Below are positions 17,868-26,802 of a stretch of 64,000 bases of DNA, in pieces; position 1 is the stretch's first letter, and each line of letters starts with the position of its first letter. Source of the DNA: Aquimarina mytili (GTDB lineage Bacteria > Bacteroidota > Bacteroidia > Flavobacteriales > Flavobacteriaceae); assembly GCF_016735115.1 (NCBI RefSeq), contig NZ_JAERQJ010000001.1, forward strand, positions 310,001 through 374,000, written 5' to 3'. The notes under the pieces are model-generated. The model worked only from the letters and a program-made list of their open reading frames with translations. It did not search any database and was not told where the DNA came from. The translations under genes and the position numbers were made by a program.

Positions 17868-19169
17868 TTATGCAGTTTGAAGTTGTGATTTTTTATAAGC
17901 AGAAAGGATTTCTGCTTCATGAGTTTTATAGAACTCAGGGTCAAAATTTGCTTCAGGAAGATGTTCCATTACAAAATCAACATCTCTTTTTTCGGTAAGC
18001 CATCGGTCAAAGACTTCATGCCTCATTCTAATTCCGAAAGTATTGATCCCTAAAAACTCATTGGTGTCTTTATGATAAGAAACAGTTATGCATTTGGTAT
18101 CATCTTGGTGTATCCAATGAAATTGTTGTTCATATTCTTTAGGTTGACCAAATACCCAACCATAGGTTTGATATTCGATATCCATAAATTTTGCACTATT
18201 AAACCAATGACCAGGTTTATATTCGGTTTTATTTCCGCAGATAGTTTGTGCTATAGTTTCGCCCATCATACGGCCGGTATACCAAACAGCTTCAATTGGT
18301 CTGCGGTTGCCTATGGCTTCATGTTGTTCTGCACAATCACCTATGGCATAAATATTAGAAATATTGGTTTCTAAAAACCTATTTACTTTTACTCCTCTAC
18401 CTAATTCGATACCCGAGTCTTTTAAGAAATCAACATTCGGTGATACGCCAGGAGTTAATCCTACAACATTGCAATCTATAACTTCTCCCGTCTCTTGCAC
18501 CACTACAGCTTTGGCTTGTCCATTTTCATCTGCAATAATTTCTTTTAAGTTTACTCCTAACCTTAGGTCGATATGATGATTATTGATATGTCTATTAATC
18601 ATCCCGCTTTCACCAGCAGGTAGTACGGCGTTCCAGAAGCTTTCTTCGCGAACCAAAAATGTAACCGGAATATTTCTAGAGTGTAACATTTCGACAAGCT
18701 CTATGCCTATTAACCCTCCCCCAACAACAACAGCACGCTTACATACTTCGTTATTAGGAGCAAATTTTTCTAAATTCTCCAGATCTTGCTTATGATACAT
18801 CCCCATAACGCCATCCAGATCCTGGCCGGGCCATCCAAATTTATTGGGTTTAGAACCAACGGCTATGATAAGCTTGTCATAGTTTAATATTTCTCCGTCT
18901 GAAAAAATAATTCTATTGGCTTCATGATTTACTTTGGATACAAAACCTTTTTTGAGCTCGATTTTATTTTTTTTCCAAAACCAATTTTCGTAAGGCTGCG
19001 TATGTTCAAATTTCATATGCCCCATATATACATACATAAGAGCAGTACGAGAAAAGAAGTAATCGGTTTCGGCAGAAACGATAGTGATTCTTTTGTCAGA
19101 CATTTTTCGGATATGTCTTGCAGCAGTTACCCCTGAAATTCCATTTCCGATAATTACAATATGTTCCAT
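17868..19169 (-). CDS. NAD(P)/FAD-dependent oxidoreductase
   Basis: A 433-residue pyridine-nucleotide disulfide-type flavoprotein. An N-terminal FAD Rossmann motif (IVIIGNGISGVTAA), a central NAD(P) motif (AVVVGGGLIGIELVE) and a late FAD-contact IYAIGDCAE are all present. The arrangement matches rubredoxin, ferredoxin or nitrite reductase-type NADH oxidoreductases. No redox-active CxxxxC pair is visible. It is the first gene of a pair with the membrane polyferredoxin, so a shared electron-transfer task is likely. Confidence 0.85.
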   Translation of the reverse strand: MEHIVIIGNGISGVTAARHIRKMSDKRITIVSAETDYFFSRTALMYVYMGHMKFEHTQPYENWFWKKNKIELKKGFVSKVNHEANRIIFSDGEILNYDKLIIAVGSKPNKFGWPGQDLDGVMGMYHKQDLENLEKFAPNNEVCKRAVVVGGGLIGIELVEMLHSRNIPVTFLVREESFWNAVLPAGESGMINRHINNHHIDLRLGVNLKEIIADENGQAKAVVVQETGEVIDCNVVGLTPGVSPNVDFLKDSGIELGRGVKVNRFLETNISNIYAIGDCAEQHEAIGNRRPIEAVWYTGRMMGETIAQTICGNKTEYKPGHWFNSAKFMDIEYQTYGWVFGQPKEYEQQFHWIHQDDTKCITVSYHKDTNEFLGINTFGIRMRHEVFDRWLTEKRDVDFVMEHLPEANFDPEFYKTHEAEILSAYKKSQLQTA

Positions 19170-19480
19170 AAAGATGAGTATTGATTGTCAATATTTACTT
19201 AGAAGTGATCACTTCGGACATTAAGTCGATTATAAATATAAGAACTTAAGCGATTGGTTTAATTTAGAATGAATCTAAAAACAGTACAAACCTGTAAGGA
19301 AATGATTTGGGTTGCGAACGTGTTCTACTCTTCTTGTTTGAAGTACAGAAAAATAAAAATTGTTTGTAAGTTGCTGATTTACCGTTCGACTGAATGCCCA
19401 TTACCGAGGTAGATTTTAACAATTTCAAAAAAATAAACACGTTGAATTCAGCTTCTAAAAGAGCTGTAAAATGGTAAACT
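19170..19480. other. Intergenic region between divergent genes
   Basis: These 311 bases should hold promoters for the leftward redox pair and the rightward DUF547 operon. I could not identify an exact TAnnTTTG box in a convincing position. A short GACCTACCTCGG-like motif (ACCGAGGTAG near 19401) recalls the CGAGGTA arm at 16010. No gene is supported. Confidence 0.35.
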
Positions 19481-20191
19481 ATGAAAAAGATAACAATCGT
19501 CTTAATACTGCTTTTGACTCAGATAAGTTTCGCTCAGAGTACTGCTGATTTTTTTACAAAAGCGGATGCGTTCTTTAAAACGTATGTTTCTAATGGGAAA
19601 GTAAAGTACAGTGCTATTAAAAAGAATCCAGCTACATTACATGAGTTATTAGATATGGCCTCAAAAATTAAAGTAACACAAAGTAAAACGAATACATTTC
19701 AGGCGTTTTATATTAATGCTTATAATTTGGCAGTAATCAAAGGTGTTGTAGACAAATACCCAATTAAATCACCATTAAATGTTAAAGGCTTTTTTGATAA
19801 AACTACATATGACATAGGAGGAAAAGCGACAACACTTAATGATTTAGAAAACAAAATACTACGTAAAAATTTTCCAAGTGAAGCCCGTTTTCATTTTGTA
19901 TTGGTATGTGCAGGATTAGGATGTCCTCCAATTATTGCTGAGGCATATCAACCTTCGACATTAAAGAATCAATTACAACGTCAAACCGTAAAAGCTCTTA
20001 ACAATCCTAATTTTATTAAGGTTAAAGGAAAGAAGGTGCAACTATCTCAAATTTTTGAATGGTATAAAGTCGATTTTACACGTAATGGATCAGAGGTCGA
20101 TTATGTAAATAAATTCAGGAAAGAAAAAATACCTTCAGATGCGAAAGTATCATATTACTCTTATGACTGGAGCCTAAATCAAATCAAATAA
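19481..20191 (+). CDS. DUF547 family exported protein
   Basis: A 236-residue protein with a signal peptide (cleavage near ISFAQS). The DUF547 core is clear: FYINAYNLAVIKGVV, then FHFVLVCAGLGCPP with both conserved cysteines, followed by the SQIFEWYKVDF region. The fold is a cysteine-peptidase or transglutaminase-like relative, but its activity has not been established. It is the most divergent of four DUF547 proteins in the window and heads an envelope-protein operon. Confidence 0.85.
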   Translation: MKKITIVLILLLTQISFAQSTADFFTKADAFFKTYVSNGKVKYSAIKKNPATLHELLDMASKIKVTQSKTNTFQAFYINAYNLAVIKGVVDKYPIKSPLNVKGFFDKTTYDIGGKATTLNDLENKILRKNFPSEARFHFVLVCAGLGCPPIIAEAYQPSTLKNQLQRQTVKALNNPNFIKVKGKKVQLSQIFEWYKVDFTRNGSEVDYVNKFRKEKIPSDAKVSYYSYDWSLNQIK

Positions 20192-20277
20192 TTTTCAATA
20201 TTAACAATTAACTACTATATAAGTCTTCTTCAAAGGGAAACTTTAATAGAATACTTATGCAATTAAAAATCACAAAA

Positions 20278-21153
20278 ATGGAAACCAAAAAAATAATAGT
20301 AACAGTAATAAGTCTTTTTGTTTTAGTAATCGGATTTGCACAGGAGCAAGAAGAAAGTCAAGGGTCAGTAATCCAAACACTAACACCTTCCAAATTAATT
20401 GGTAAAGGGCAATATGATATCAAGTGGTTCAATAATCTATATACACAAACTGAAAGTACATTTAGTGACGGAGACGAACCTAGACAAACTTTTTTTACAT
20501 CTACACTCGAGGCATACACAGGAGTTGGGGCTAACAAACGATGGAACCTGGGAGTTATTTTAGAATTTAGATCCAATGTAATAGCCGATAGAAGTGCATT
20601 GGATGTCTTTTCATTTGATGGAGAAAGTGGTACTGCTCGTTCTGGGTTTACATCATTTGCTCCTTCTGTAAAGTTTGTACCTCTTAAAAGCGTAAACAAT
20701 TTCTCTGTTCAGAGTTCTTTTTTCATTCCATTAGTAGATAACGAATCTGAAAATGGTGTTTTCCTGGATCAAGATGGGTATATCTGGCAAAATAGATTTT
20801 TCTATGATCACACATTTCCGGGGAATAAATTTCAAATTTTTGGAGAACTCAATTCTGAATTAAATTTTGGAGAAGAAGAAGATAGTTTTGCAAATAATAG
20901 TCTTAGGCTTACTCCTGGAATATTTTTCAGCTATTTTCCGAGTTCTAAATTTACTGTATTAGCGTTGGCGCAACATTCAGAATTAATAGATTTAGGGAAT
21001 GATTTCGACCAAAGTTTCACAGCATTAGGTGGAGGAGCAAAATACCAATTAACCGATGAACTTAATATAGAAGCATTATATACAAACTTTGTAGATGGAG
21101 ATAATACTGGATTAGGAGAAACATTTAATATAGGATTAAGAGCCGTATTCTAA
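20278..21153 (+). CDS. Outer-membrane beta-barrel protein, transporter-like
   Basis: A protein of about 291 residues with a signal peptide (VISLFVLVIGFAQEQ). The mature part consists of amphipathic strands with aromatic ends and finishes in a Phe (FNIGLRAVF), as outer-membrane barrels do. It resembles phenol-degradation MetA-like or generic transporter barrels of Bacteroidota. I chose the ATG at 20278 (METKK) because an upstream in-frame ATG at 20257 would add seven residues ahead of an already good signal peptide. It lies between the DUF547 and GH113-like genes. Confidence 0.7.
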   Translation: METKKIIVTVISLFVLVIGFAQEQEESQGSVIQTLTPSKLIGKGQYDIKWFNNLYTQTESTFSDGDEPRQTFFTSTLEAYTGVGANKRWNLGVILEFRSNVIADRSALDVFSFDGESGTARSGFTSFAPSVKFVPLKSVNNFSVQSSFFIPLVDNESENGVFLDQDGYIWQNRFFYDHTFPGNKFQIFGELNSELNFGEEEDSFANNSLRLTPGIFFSYFPSSKFTVLALAQHSELIDLGNDFDQSFTALGGGAKYQLTDELNIEALYTNFVDGDNTGLGETFNIGLRAVF

Positions 21154-21185
21154 TAAAGTTGTATTTTCAGCAGTAAAAAATAAAA

Positions 21186-22187
21186 ATGAAGAAGTTCTTT
21201 TTACTGCTAATCTTTGCAATTTTTTCTTCCAGTTGTAGTGGACAAAAATCTAAAATTAATGGAATTAGTTTTGTAGGTTCTCCCAGAGAAATCAAAGCAA
21301 AAACAATACAGCCAGTAGTAGACCTAAATGCCAATTGGGCAGCTGTAATGCCTTTCGGATTTTTAAAAAACCTTGAGAGCCCAACCGTAGTTTTTAATAT
21401 CGAAAGACAATGGTGGGGCGAACGAAGAGATGGAGCAAAAAGAACCATCGAGTTATTAAATGAAAGAAAGATACAGGTAATGTTAAAGCCTCAAATTTGG
21501 GTTTGGCAAGGAGAATTTACAGGTAATATCAAAATGAATTCTGAAGAACAATGGAAAGAACTAGAAAGATCATACAAAGAGTTTATACTATTATATGCGC
21601 AATTAGCCGAAGAGATGAAGGTGCCTATTCTTTGCATCGGTACCGAGCTGCATACGTTTGTGCAAACAAGACCAACATATTGGAACGAGCTCATCAAGGA
21701 AATAAGAACCATATATAATGGAAAACTAACATATGCCGAAAACTGGGATCAATTTGATAAAGCACCATTTTGGAATCAACTAGATTATATTGGGATTGAT
21801 GCTTATTTTCCAGTTTCAGAGCAACAAACCCCAACCGTAGAAGAGTTACAACAAGGTTGGCAGCAACATAAAAACAACATTATTGCATTGCATACCAGAA
21901 TAAAGAAACCCATTTTGTTTACAGAGTATGGGTATCGAAGTATACACTATACCGGTAAAGAACCGTGGGATTCTGGCAGAGCCAATGGTAATGTTGATCT
22001 AAAAGCGCAAGAAAATGCATTAACCGCTTTATATCGAGAATTTTGGCAAGAGCCTTGGTTTGCAGGTGGATTTCTTTGGAAATGGTTTCATAACCATAAT
22101 GAAGTAGGAGGAAAAGATAATAATAGGTTTACGATACAAAATAAGCCTTCTGAAGAATTAATAAAAGAATTTTATTCAACACAATAA
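21186..22187 (+). CDS. GH113-like glycoside hydrolase lipoprotein
   Basis: A 333-residue lipoprotein (lipobox region SSSCSG, Cys at about residue 18). The TIM-barrel pattern of GH113 beta-mannanase-like enzymes is visible: LKPQIWVWQGEF, CIGTELHTF with a putative acid/base Glu, LDYIGIDAYFP, LFTEYGYRS with a putative nucleophile Glu, and GGFLWKWF. Many Bacteroidota homologues are annotated as glycosidase-like. The substrate is unknown. Its stop overlaps the start of the Omp85-like gene (TAATG), so the two are coupled. Confidence 0.78.
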   Translation: MKKFFLLLIFAIFSSSCSGQKSKINGISFVGSPREIKAKTIQPVVDLNANWAAVMPFGFLKNLESPTVVFNIERQWWGERRDGAKRTIELLNERKIQVMLKPQIWVWQGEFTGNIKMNSEEQWKELERSYKEFILLYAQLAEEMKVPILCIGTELHTFVQTRPTYWNELIKEIRTIYNGKLTYAENWDQFDKAPFWNQLDYIGIDAYFPVSEQQTPTVEELQQGWQQHKNNIIALHTRIKKPILFTEYGYRSIHYTGKEPWDSGRANGNVDLKAQENALTALYREFWQEPWFAGGFLWKWFHNHNEVGGKDNNRFTIQNKPSEELIKEFYSTQ

Positions 22188-23443
22188 TGAAAACGACGCT
22201 TACTTTTATTATCCTACTCATAACCAGTATAACTCTAGCCCAAGATAATGTCATTACAGACATTGTTGTGCAAGGAAATAACAAAACCAAAACTTCAGCT
22301 TTAATTAAGCTTACAAGCATTAAAAAAGGCGAAGTACTAGACTCACTACTCATCGAAAAAGATGTCAAAAGACTTAAAAGATTACCGTCGGTTGCCCATG
22401 CTTATTATCAGGTACATGAAAAAGAAGACGGTTATGAAGTAATATATGGGGTTGAAGAGAATTTTACCATTATTCCTTCCGCCAATGTATACACCACTAA
22501 CGATGATGAGTTCGCATTTAGAGTCGGACTTTATGAGTTTAATTTATTAGGAAGAAACATTACTATTGGAGGGATCTATCAAAATGATATTTACCCGTCA
22601 TATATGGGAAACATACGAGCTCCTTTTTTGTTTGGAAAAAGAGCAGGGTTAGCCCTTAATTATAGCAACATCACTACTGAAGAACCCGTATTTCTTGAAA
22701 ATGGAACGGCCGATTATAAATATAACAATACCTCATACGAAATATTAGGATTATACCAGTTTAATCTTCAAAATAGAATCGAATTAGGAGTCAATTACTT
22801 TAATGAAGATTATGAATACAAAGAAGGAGTAACAGATCCTAATGTTCCCCAGGATTTTGATGTAAACAAACTACTATATAAACTCATTTATGAGTATAAC
22901 AACCTAAATTATGACTATCAGTATGTTTCTGGATTTCGAAGTATCCTCAATGCTCAATATGTAATTAGCACAGAGGATGTATTACCCGACTTTTTTATCT
23001 GGTGGAACGACTTTTTGTATTATCATAGAGTGGGTAAAAAAGGAAACTGGGCCTCGCGACTGCGATTTGGACTAGCAAGTAATGATGAGTCTCCTTTTGC
23101 TCCCTTTGCAGTAGACAATAACCTAAACATAAGAGGTGTAGGTAACGTGATTGACCGCGGTACGGGAGTAATTGTACTTAATACTGAATATCGGCATACC
23201 TTGTACGAAAAAGATTGGTTTGTATTGCAGAGCAATGTCTTTGTAGATGGGGGTAGCTGGCGCAATCCCGGTGGTGATTTTGACGACTTTGGCGATTCAC
23301 AAAACTTTAGACTCTATCCTGGTGTAGGACTGCGCTTTATGCACAAAAAGATCTTTAATGCCATTTTTAGAATCGACTACGGCTATGGCGTTACCGAAGA
23401 TGCTACCAATGGTTTTGTATTTGGTATTGGGCAGTATTTTTAG
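22187..23443 (+). CDS. Omp85/BamA-TamA-like outer-membrane protein
   Basis: A 418-residue protein with a signal peptide (ITSITLAQDN), a single POTRA-like domain at about residues 20-90 (ITDIVVQGNNKTKTSALIKL) and a 16-strand-type beta-barrel. The C-terminal region has VFVDGGSW and ends GFVFGIGQYF with a terminal Phe, as in surface antigen D15 proteins. Such proteins insert or translocate outer-membrane proteins. Having only one POTRA makes it unlikely to be BamA itself. It is coupled to the GH113-like lipoprotein. Confidence 0.82.
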   Translation: MKTTLTFIILLITSITLAQDNVITDIVVQGNNKTKTSALIKLTSIKKGEVLDSLLIEKDVKRLKRLPSVAHAYYQVHEKEDGYEVIYGVEENFTIIPSANVYTTNDDEFAFRVGLYEFNLLGRNITIGGIYQNDIYPSYMGNIRAPFLFGKRAGLALNYSNITTEEPVFLENGTADYKYNNTSYEILGLYQFNLQNRIELGVNYFNEDYEYKEGVTDPNVPQDFDVNKLLYKLIYEYNNLNYDYQYVSGFRSILNAQYVISTEDVLPDFFIWWNDFLYYHRVGKKGNWASRLRFGLASNDESPFAPFAVDNNLNIRGVGNVIDRGTGVIVLNTEYRHTLYEKDWFVLQSNVFVDGGSWRNPGGDFDDFGDSQNFRLYPGVGLRFMHKKIFNAIFRIDYGYGVTEDATNGFVFGIGQYF

Positions 23444-23782
23444 CAATTAAATAATTGTTAACTGCATTCAAAATGAATGGTCTTTTATAACTGTATTTTC
23501 AATAATTAAGGTATGTAATTACCTTAGAGTGATTATATAAATAGGTTGTGATATTCAAATATTTCTTACTCTTCCTCTATTTCAACCCTATCAGTTGTAT
23601 AGTAATTCATTAAAACAACTAAAAGAATAAAGCCAACCAATCTAGAATATTAAAATATTAGGCATACTACTAAAACAGAATCGAGTTTTGTAACTTTAGA
23701 ATCGTAGATAAACCAAAAGCTAGCGAAAATGACCCCACCATTTTTAAAGCATTAGATTGTTAGTGGTTATTCAAAAAAGTAA
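23444..23782. other. Intergenic region
   Basis: No gene is visible in 339 bases. A small dyad TAAGGTA-TGTAAT-TACCTTA lies at 23507-23526 and could mark the end of the Omp85 transcript, although no U-tract follows. A TTTTG-TAACTTTAG stretch near 23684-23700 is a near-match to the promoter of the DUF1349 gene. Confidence 0.35.
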
Positions 23783-24373
23783 ATGATGAAAAAGATGCAA
23801 TGGTTTAATGAACCTGATACATGGAAAATAATTAATGACTCCTCACTGTCTATGTATGTAACGCCGAACACAGATTTTTGGAGAAAAACCCATTATGGTT
23901 TTACGGTAGATGATGGGCCTTTTTATTATTCTAATGTGGGTGGGGAATTCGAATTAAATGTAAAAATAACAGGTTCATACAAAACTAGGTTCGATCAAAT
24001 GGGAGTAATGATAAGGGTAAATGAAAAAATCTGGATTAAAACCGGGGTAGAATATGTCAACCAAAAAATCAATTTAAGCGCAGTTGTTACTCATCAAAAT
24101 AGTGATTGGAGTATGGTTGAATTAAACCAGAAACCAGTTTCTGTTTGGCTTAAGATCACACGACGATTGGATGCTGTAGAAATAAAATACTCTTTAGATA
24201 ATGCAGACTTCACGTTAATGATGCTTGCGTATTTTCCGGATAATATACCCGTAATGGTAGGATTGACTGCTGCTTCTCCCGATGGTAATGGATTTGATGC
24301 GTTGTTTGAAGATTATACGATTAAACACCTTCCGGATAAACGAAGAAGTGAATGGTTAAAACAAAATAAATGA
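23783..24373 (+). CDS. DUF1349 family protein
   Basis: A 196-residue soluble protein with the DUF1349 lectin-like jelly-roll pattern: WFNEPDTWKI at the start, TDFWRKTHYGFTVDDGPFYY, DQMGVMIRVNEKIWIKTGVE, and VMVGLTAASPDGNGFDALFEDY at the end. The family is related to concanavalin-type folds and is usually annotated as regulation of enolase or unknown. No signal peptide is present. Monocistronic by spacing. Confidence 0.8.
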   Translation: MMKKMQWFNEPDTWKIINDSSLSMYVTPNTDFWRKTHYGFTVDDGPFYYSNVGGEFELNVKITGSYKTRFDQMGVMIRVNEKIWIKTGVEYVNQKINLSAVVTHQNSDWSMVELNQKPVSVWLKITRRLDAVEIKYSLDNADFTLMMLAYFPDNIPVMVGLTAASPDGNGFDALFEDYTIKHLPDKRRSEWLKQNK

Positions 24374-24448
24374 AAGGAGAAAATCGATCTATACTATTTT
24401 TTAAATGGTCATGCTTTATTAATTCTTGATACAATATCTTAAAACCAA

Positions 24449-25225
24449 ATGAAAGGAATAACTCTTCAGGGAATACAGTTTGATGAAAAATCATCATATC
24501 AAAAAGGCCCTAAACTGGCCCCACCACTCATTAGAGAAGCCCTACATTCGGGTTCATTAAATCTATTTACCGAAAGTGGAGTTTCTATAGAAAATAATGG
24601 TATTGAAGACAAAGGTGATTTTGAGATTTCAGACTATTTTGATATCCATGAAATTACGCAAAGACATCTCGATTCTGGGAATAAAATTTTCACACTAGGT
24701 GGCGATCATTCTATTACATTTCCAATTATAAAAGCTCATAGCCAAAAATATTCCAAACTTGATATTCTTCAAATAGATGCACATCCTGATTTATACGACA
24801 TTCTAGATGGTGATAAGTATTCTCATGCCTGTCCGTTTGCAAGAATTATGGAAAATGGTTTGGCAAATAGACTTGTTCAAGTAGGAATTAGAACGCTAAA
24901 TACACACCAGGCGCAACAGGCAGAAAAATATAATGTAGAACTCCATCAAATGAAGGATTTTGATCCATCAATGAAGCTTACATTTGAAAACCCATTATAT
25001 ATTTCTTTAGATATGGATGGTTTTGATCCGGCATATGCACCCGGAGTATCACATCACGAACCTGGAGGCTTAACGTCACGAGAGGTTATTAAGTTGATTC
25101 AGAATATAGATGCAGAAGTGATAGGAGCAGATATTGTAGAATACAACCCTAAAAGAGATTTTCAAAACATGACTGCTTTTTTAGCAGCAAAAATGATAAA
25201 AGAGATTTTAGCCATAATGATTTGA
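24449..25225 (+). CDS. Ureohydrolase (agmatinase/arginase family)
   Basis: A 258-residue manganese-dependent ureohydrolase. The metal ligands are conserved: GGDHSI, DAHPDLYD (DxHxD) and SLDMDGFDPAYAPG (DxD). The family hydrolyses the guanidinium group of agmatine, arginine, guanidinobutyrate or formimidoylglutamate. The exact substrate cannot be read from these motifs, although agmatinase is the usual annotation for proteins of this length. No coregulated polyamine genes are adjacent. Confidence 0.85.
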   Translation: MKGITLQGIQFDEKSSYQKGPKLAPPLIREALHSGSLNLFTESGVSIENNGIEDKGDFEISDYFDIHEITQRHLDSGNKIFTLGGDHSITFPIIKAHSQKYSKLDILQIDAHPDLYDILDGDKYSHACPFARIMENGLANRLVQVGIRTLNTHQAQQAEKYNVELHQMKDFDPSMKLTFENPLYISLDMDGFDPAYAPGVSHHEPGGLTSREVIKLIQNIDAEVIGADIVEYNPKRDFQNMTAFLAAKMIKEILAIMI

Positions 25226-25317
25226 AATAGTAATAGATTTTTTATTCAGAAGGTATTTATTAAATTAGGAGTATAAATCATACCATAAATCAATAGTCGT
25301 AGGCAATACAGAAAATC

Positions 25318-25824
25318 GTGATAAAAAAATTCGAAACAGAAACAGAAGGTGTATTGGTATTAGTATCAAAAAAGGGGTTGCAAAATTATTATGAAAAAAA
25401 TGACTTTGATTATAGTTACCCAGAAGGGATTTTATCTTTAGTAAATACAGGAATTGTACTTCCAATAACTACCGAAAGTACCGATCTAATAAACGTTAAC
25501 ATTCGTTTTGAAGAAGGTGGTGATATTGATGGAATACAATTTGGACAATGCAAGTTGTTTTTAGAAGAAGAAGATACCCTTCAAATCTTAAATCATGCTG
25601 ATTTTACTATGATTTGTGATTACAATAAAGGAGATATCGATAAGTACGAGTTTTATTATGACCAACAATTTGTAAATGATTTGAAAAAAGGGTGGTATTT
25701 GGTCACCTTATTTGGTAAAATAATTGAAGATGGAGATAATAAACAAATAGAAATTATCTTTGATTTGATATGGTTAGCTGAAGAACCATTTTTTATACAA
25801 CACAGTGATGTGTATGTTGTTTAA
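25318..25824 (+). CDS. Protein of unknown function
   Basis: I do not recognise this 168-residue acidic soluble protein. It starts at a GTG and has no signal peptide or membrane segment. It alternates short strands (ILSLVNTGIVLPI, DGIQFGQCKLFL, WYLVTLFGKII) and ends in hydrophobic residues. The size, acidity and Trp/Tyr content recall small immunity-type proteins, but no toxin gene is next to it. Codon use fits the neighbours. Confidence 0.6.
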   Translation: MIKKFETETEGVLVLVSKKGLQNYYEKNDFDYSYPEGILSLVNTGIVLPITTESTDLINVNIRFEEGGDIDGIQFGQCKLFLEEEDTLQILNHADFTMICDYNKGDIDKYEFYYDQQFVNDLKKGWYLVTLFGKIIEDGDNKQIEIIFDLIWLAEEPFFIQHSDVYVV

Positions 25825-26118
25825 AGGAATCAAATTGTAAATTTCTAATAAACACAAAATTCCAAATTAGAATTCTCATTCAATGAAGGTGAAAGAATAT
25901 ATTTAAGAATTAATACCTCTTGCCGATGATTAGCCGTAAACCGAAATACAAAGAAAAAAAATAAGCGCCCCCATAATATAAGATTTAACAACAAGCAAAA
26001 ATGCCATTTAATACGCAAAAAATACACTTCACTAACTGAAACAGCGTGTTACCTCATTCTGTATTTGGTATCAGCTATTTGATTTATAGGTTTACAGTGT
26101 AATCTAAAAAACGACACT

Positions 26119-26799
26119 ATGAACAATCAATTCAGCTTACAGATCAACGCACCATGTACAGAAAATTTTGATACCTTTTCTTCTACGCAACAAGGAGGGT
26201 TTTGTGATTCGTGTAAAAAAGAAGTAATCGACTTTACAAGGATGAACACTCAAGAAATCGTTCACTACTTTCAAGCGAATACAACACAAAATACATGTGG
26301 AAGATTTAAAACCCATCAATTAAAAACGTACGATCATCCTATTCAAAAGAGGAGTAAACTTAGTTTTATTAGTGGTATAGGGTTAGCATTTATTGCTCTT
26401 TTTTCTTTTGGCAAAATACAAGGACAAGAGATAAAAAATCAAACCAATACATCAGATCAAAATACAGCCAAGCTTCAGGATACGACAAGCCAAAAAAATA
26501 TTACAGTCAAAGGTACAGTGACCGATGATGGAGGCCCATTACCTGGTGCCAATGTTATATTAGAAGGTACAACTTTGGGAGTAAGTACCGATTTTGATGG
26601 TCACTTCGAATTTCCTGAAAAACTTAAGAAAGGAGATGTTTTAGTAGTAAGTTATATTGGCTTTAACTCAAAAAGAATAGTGGTCCAAAATGAAAATTCG
26701 GCGCAAAGCATATCCATGAAAGTCAACTTAAAAATGGATTCATGCGTACTTATGGGAAAAGTAGCAGTCAATAAGGTATATAATTCAAAAAGAAATTAA
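26119..26799 (+). CDS. Carboxypeptidase-regulatory-like protein with N-terminal Cys motif
   Basis: A 226-residue Bacteroidota-type protein. The N-terminus has a cysteine module (APCTENF, FCDSCKKEV and NTCGRF at residues 12-60) that probably binds metal. A membrane segment at about residues 78-95 follows, then an external CarboxypepD_reg-like beta-sandwich (TVKGTVTDDGGPLPGANVIL and STDFDGHFEF). The layout is typical of proteins that place a CNA/Cpd domain outside the cytoplasmic membrane. Three bases separate it from the transglutaminase-like gene. Confidence 0.75.
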   Translation: MNNQFSLQINAPCTENFDTFSSTQQGGFCDSCKKEVIDFTRMNTQEIVHYFQANTTQNTCGRFKTHQLKTYDHPIQKRSKLSFISGIGLAFIALFSFGKIQGQEIKNQTNTSDQNTAKLQDTTSQKNITVKGTVTDDGGPLPGANVILEGTTLGVSTDFDGHFEFPEKLKKGDVLVVSYIGFNSKRIVVQNENSAQSISMKVNLKMDSCVLMGKVAVNKVYNSKRN

Positions 26800-26802
26800 T
26801 CT

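Noticed and set aside
25318-25824. Immunity protein of a toxin system
   Set aside because: Only its size and acidity suggest this; no toxin, polymorphic-toxin or secretion gene is adjacent.
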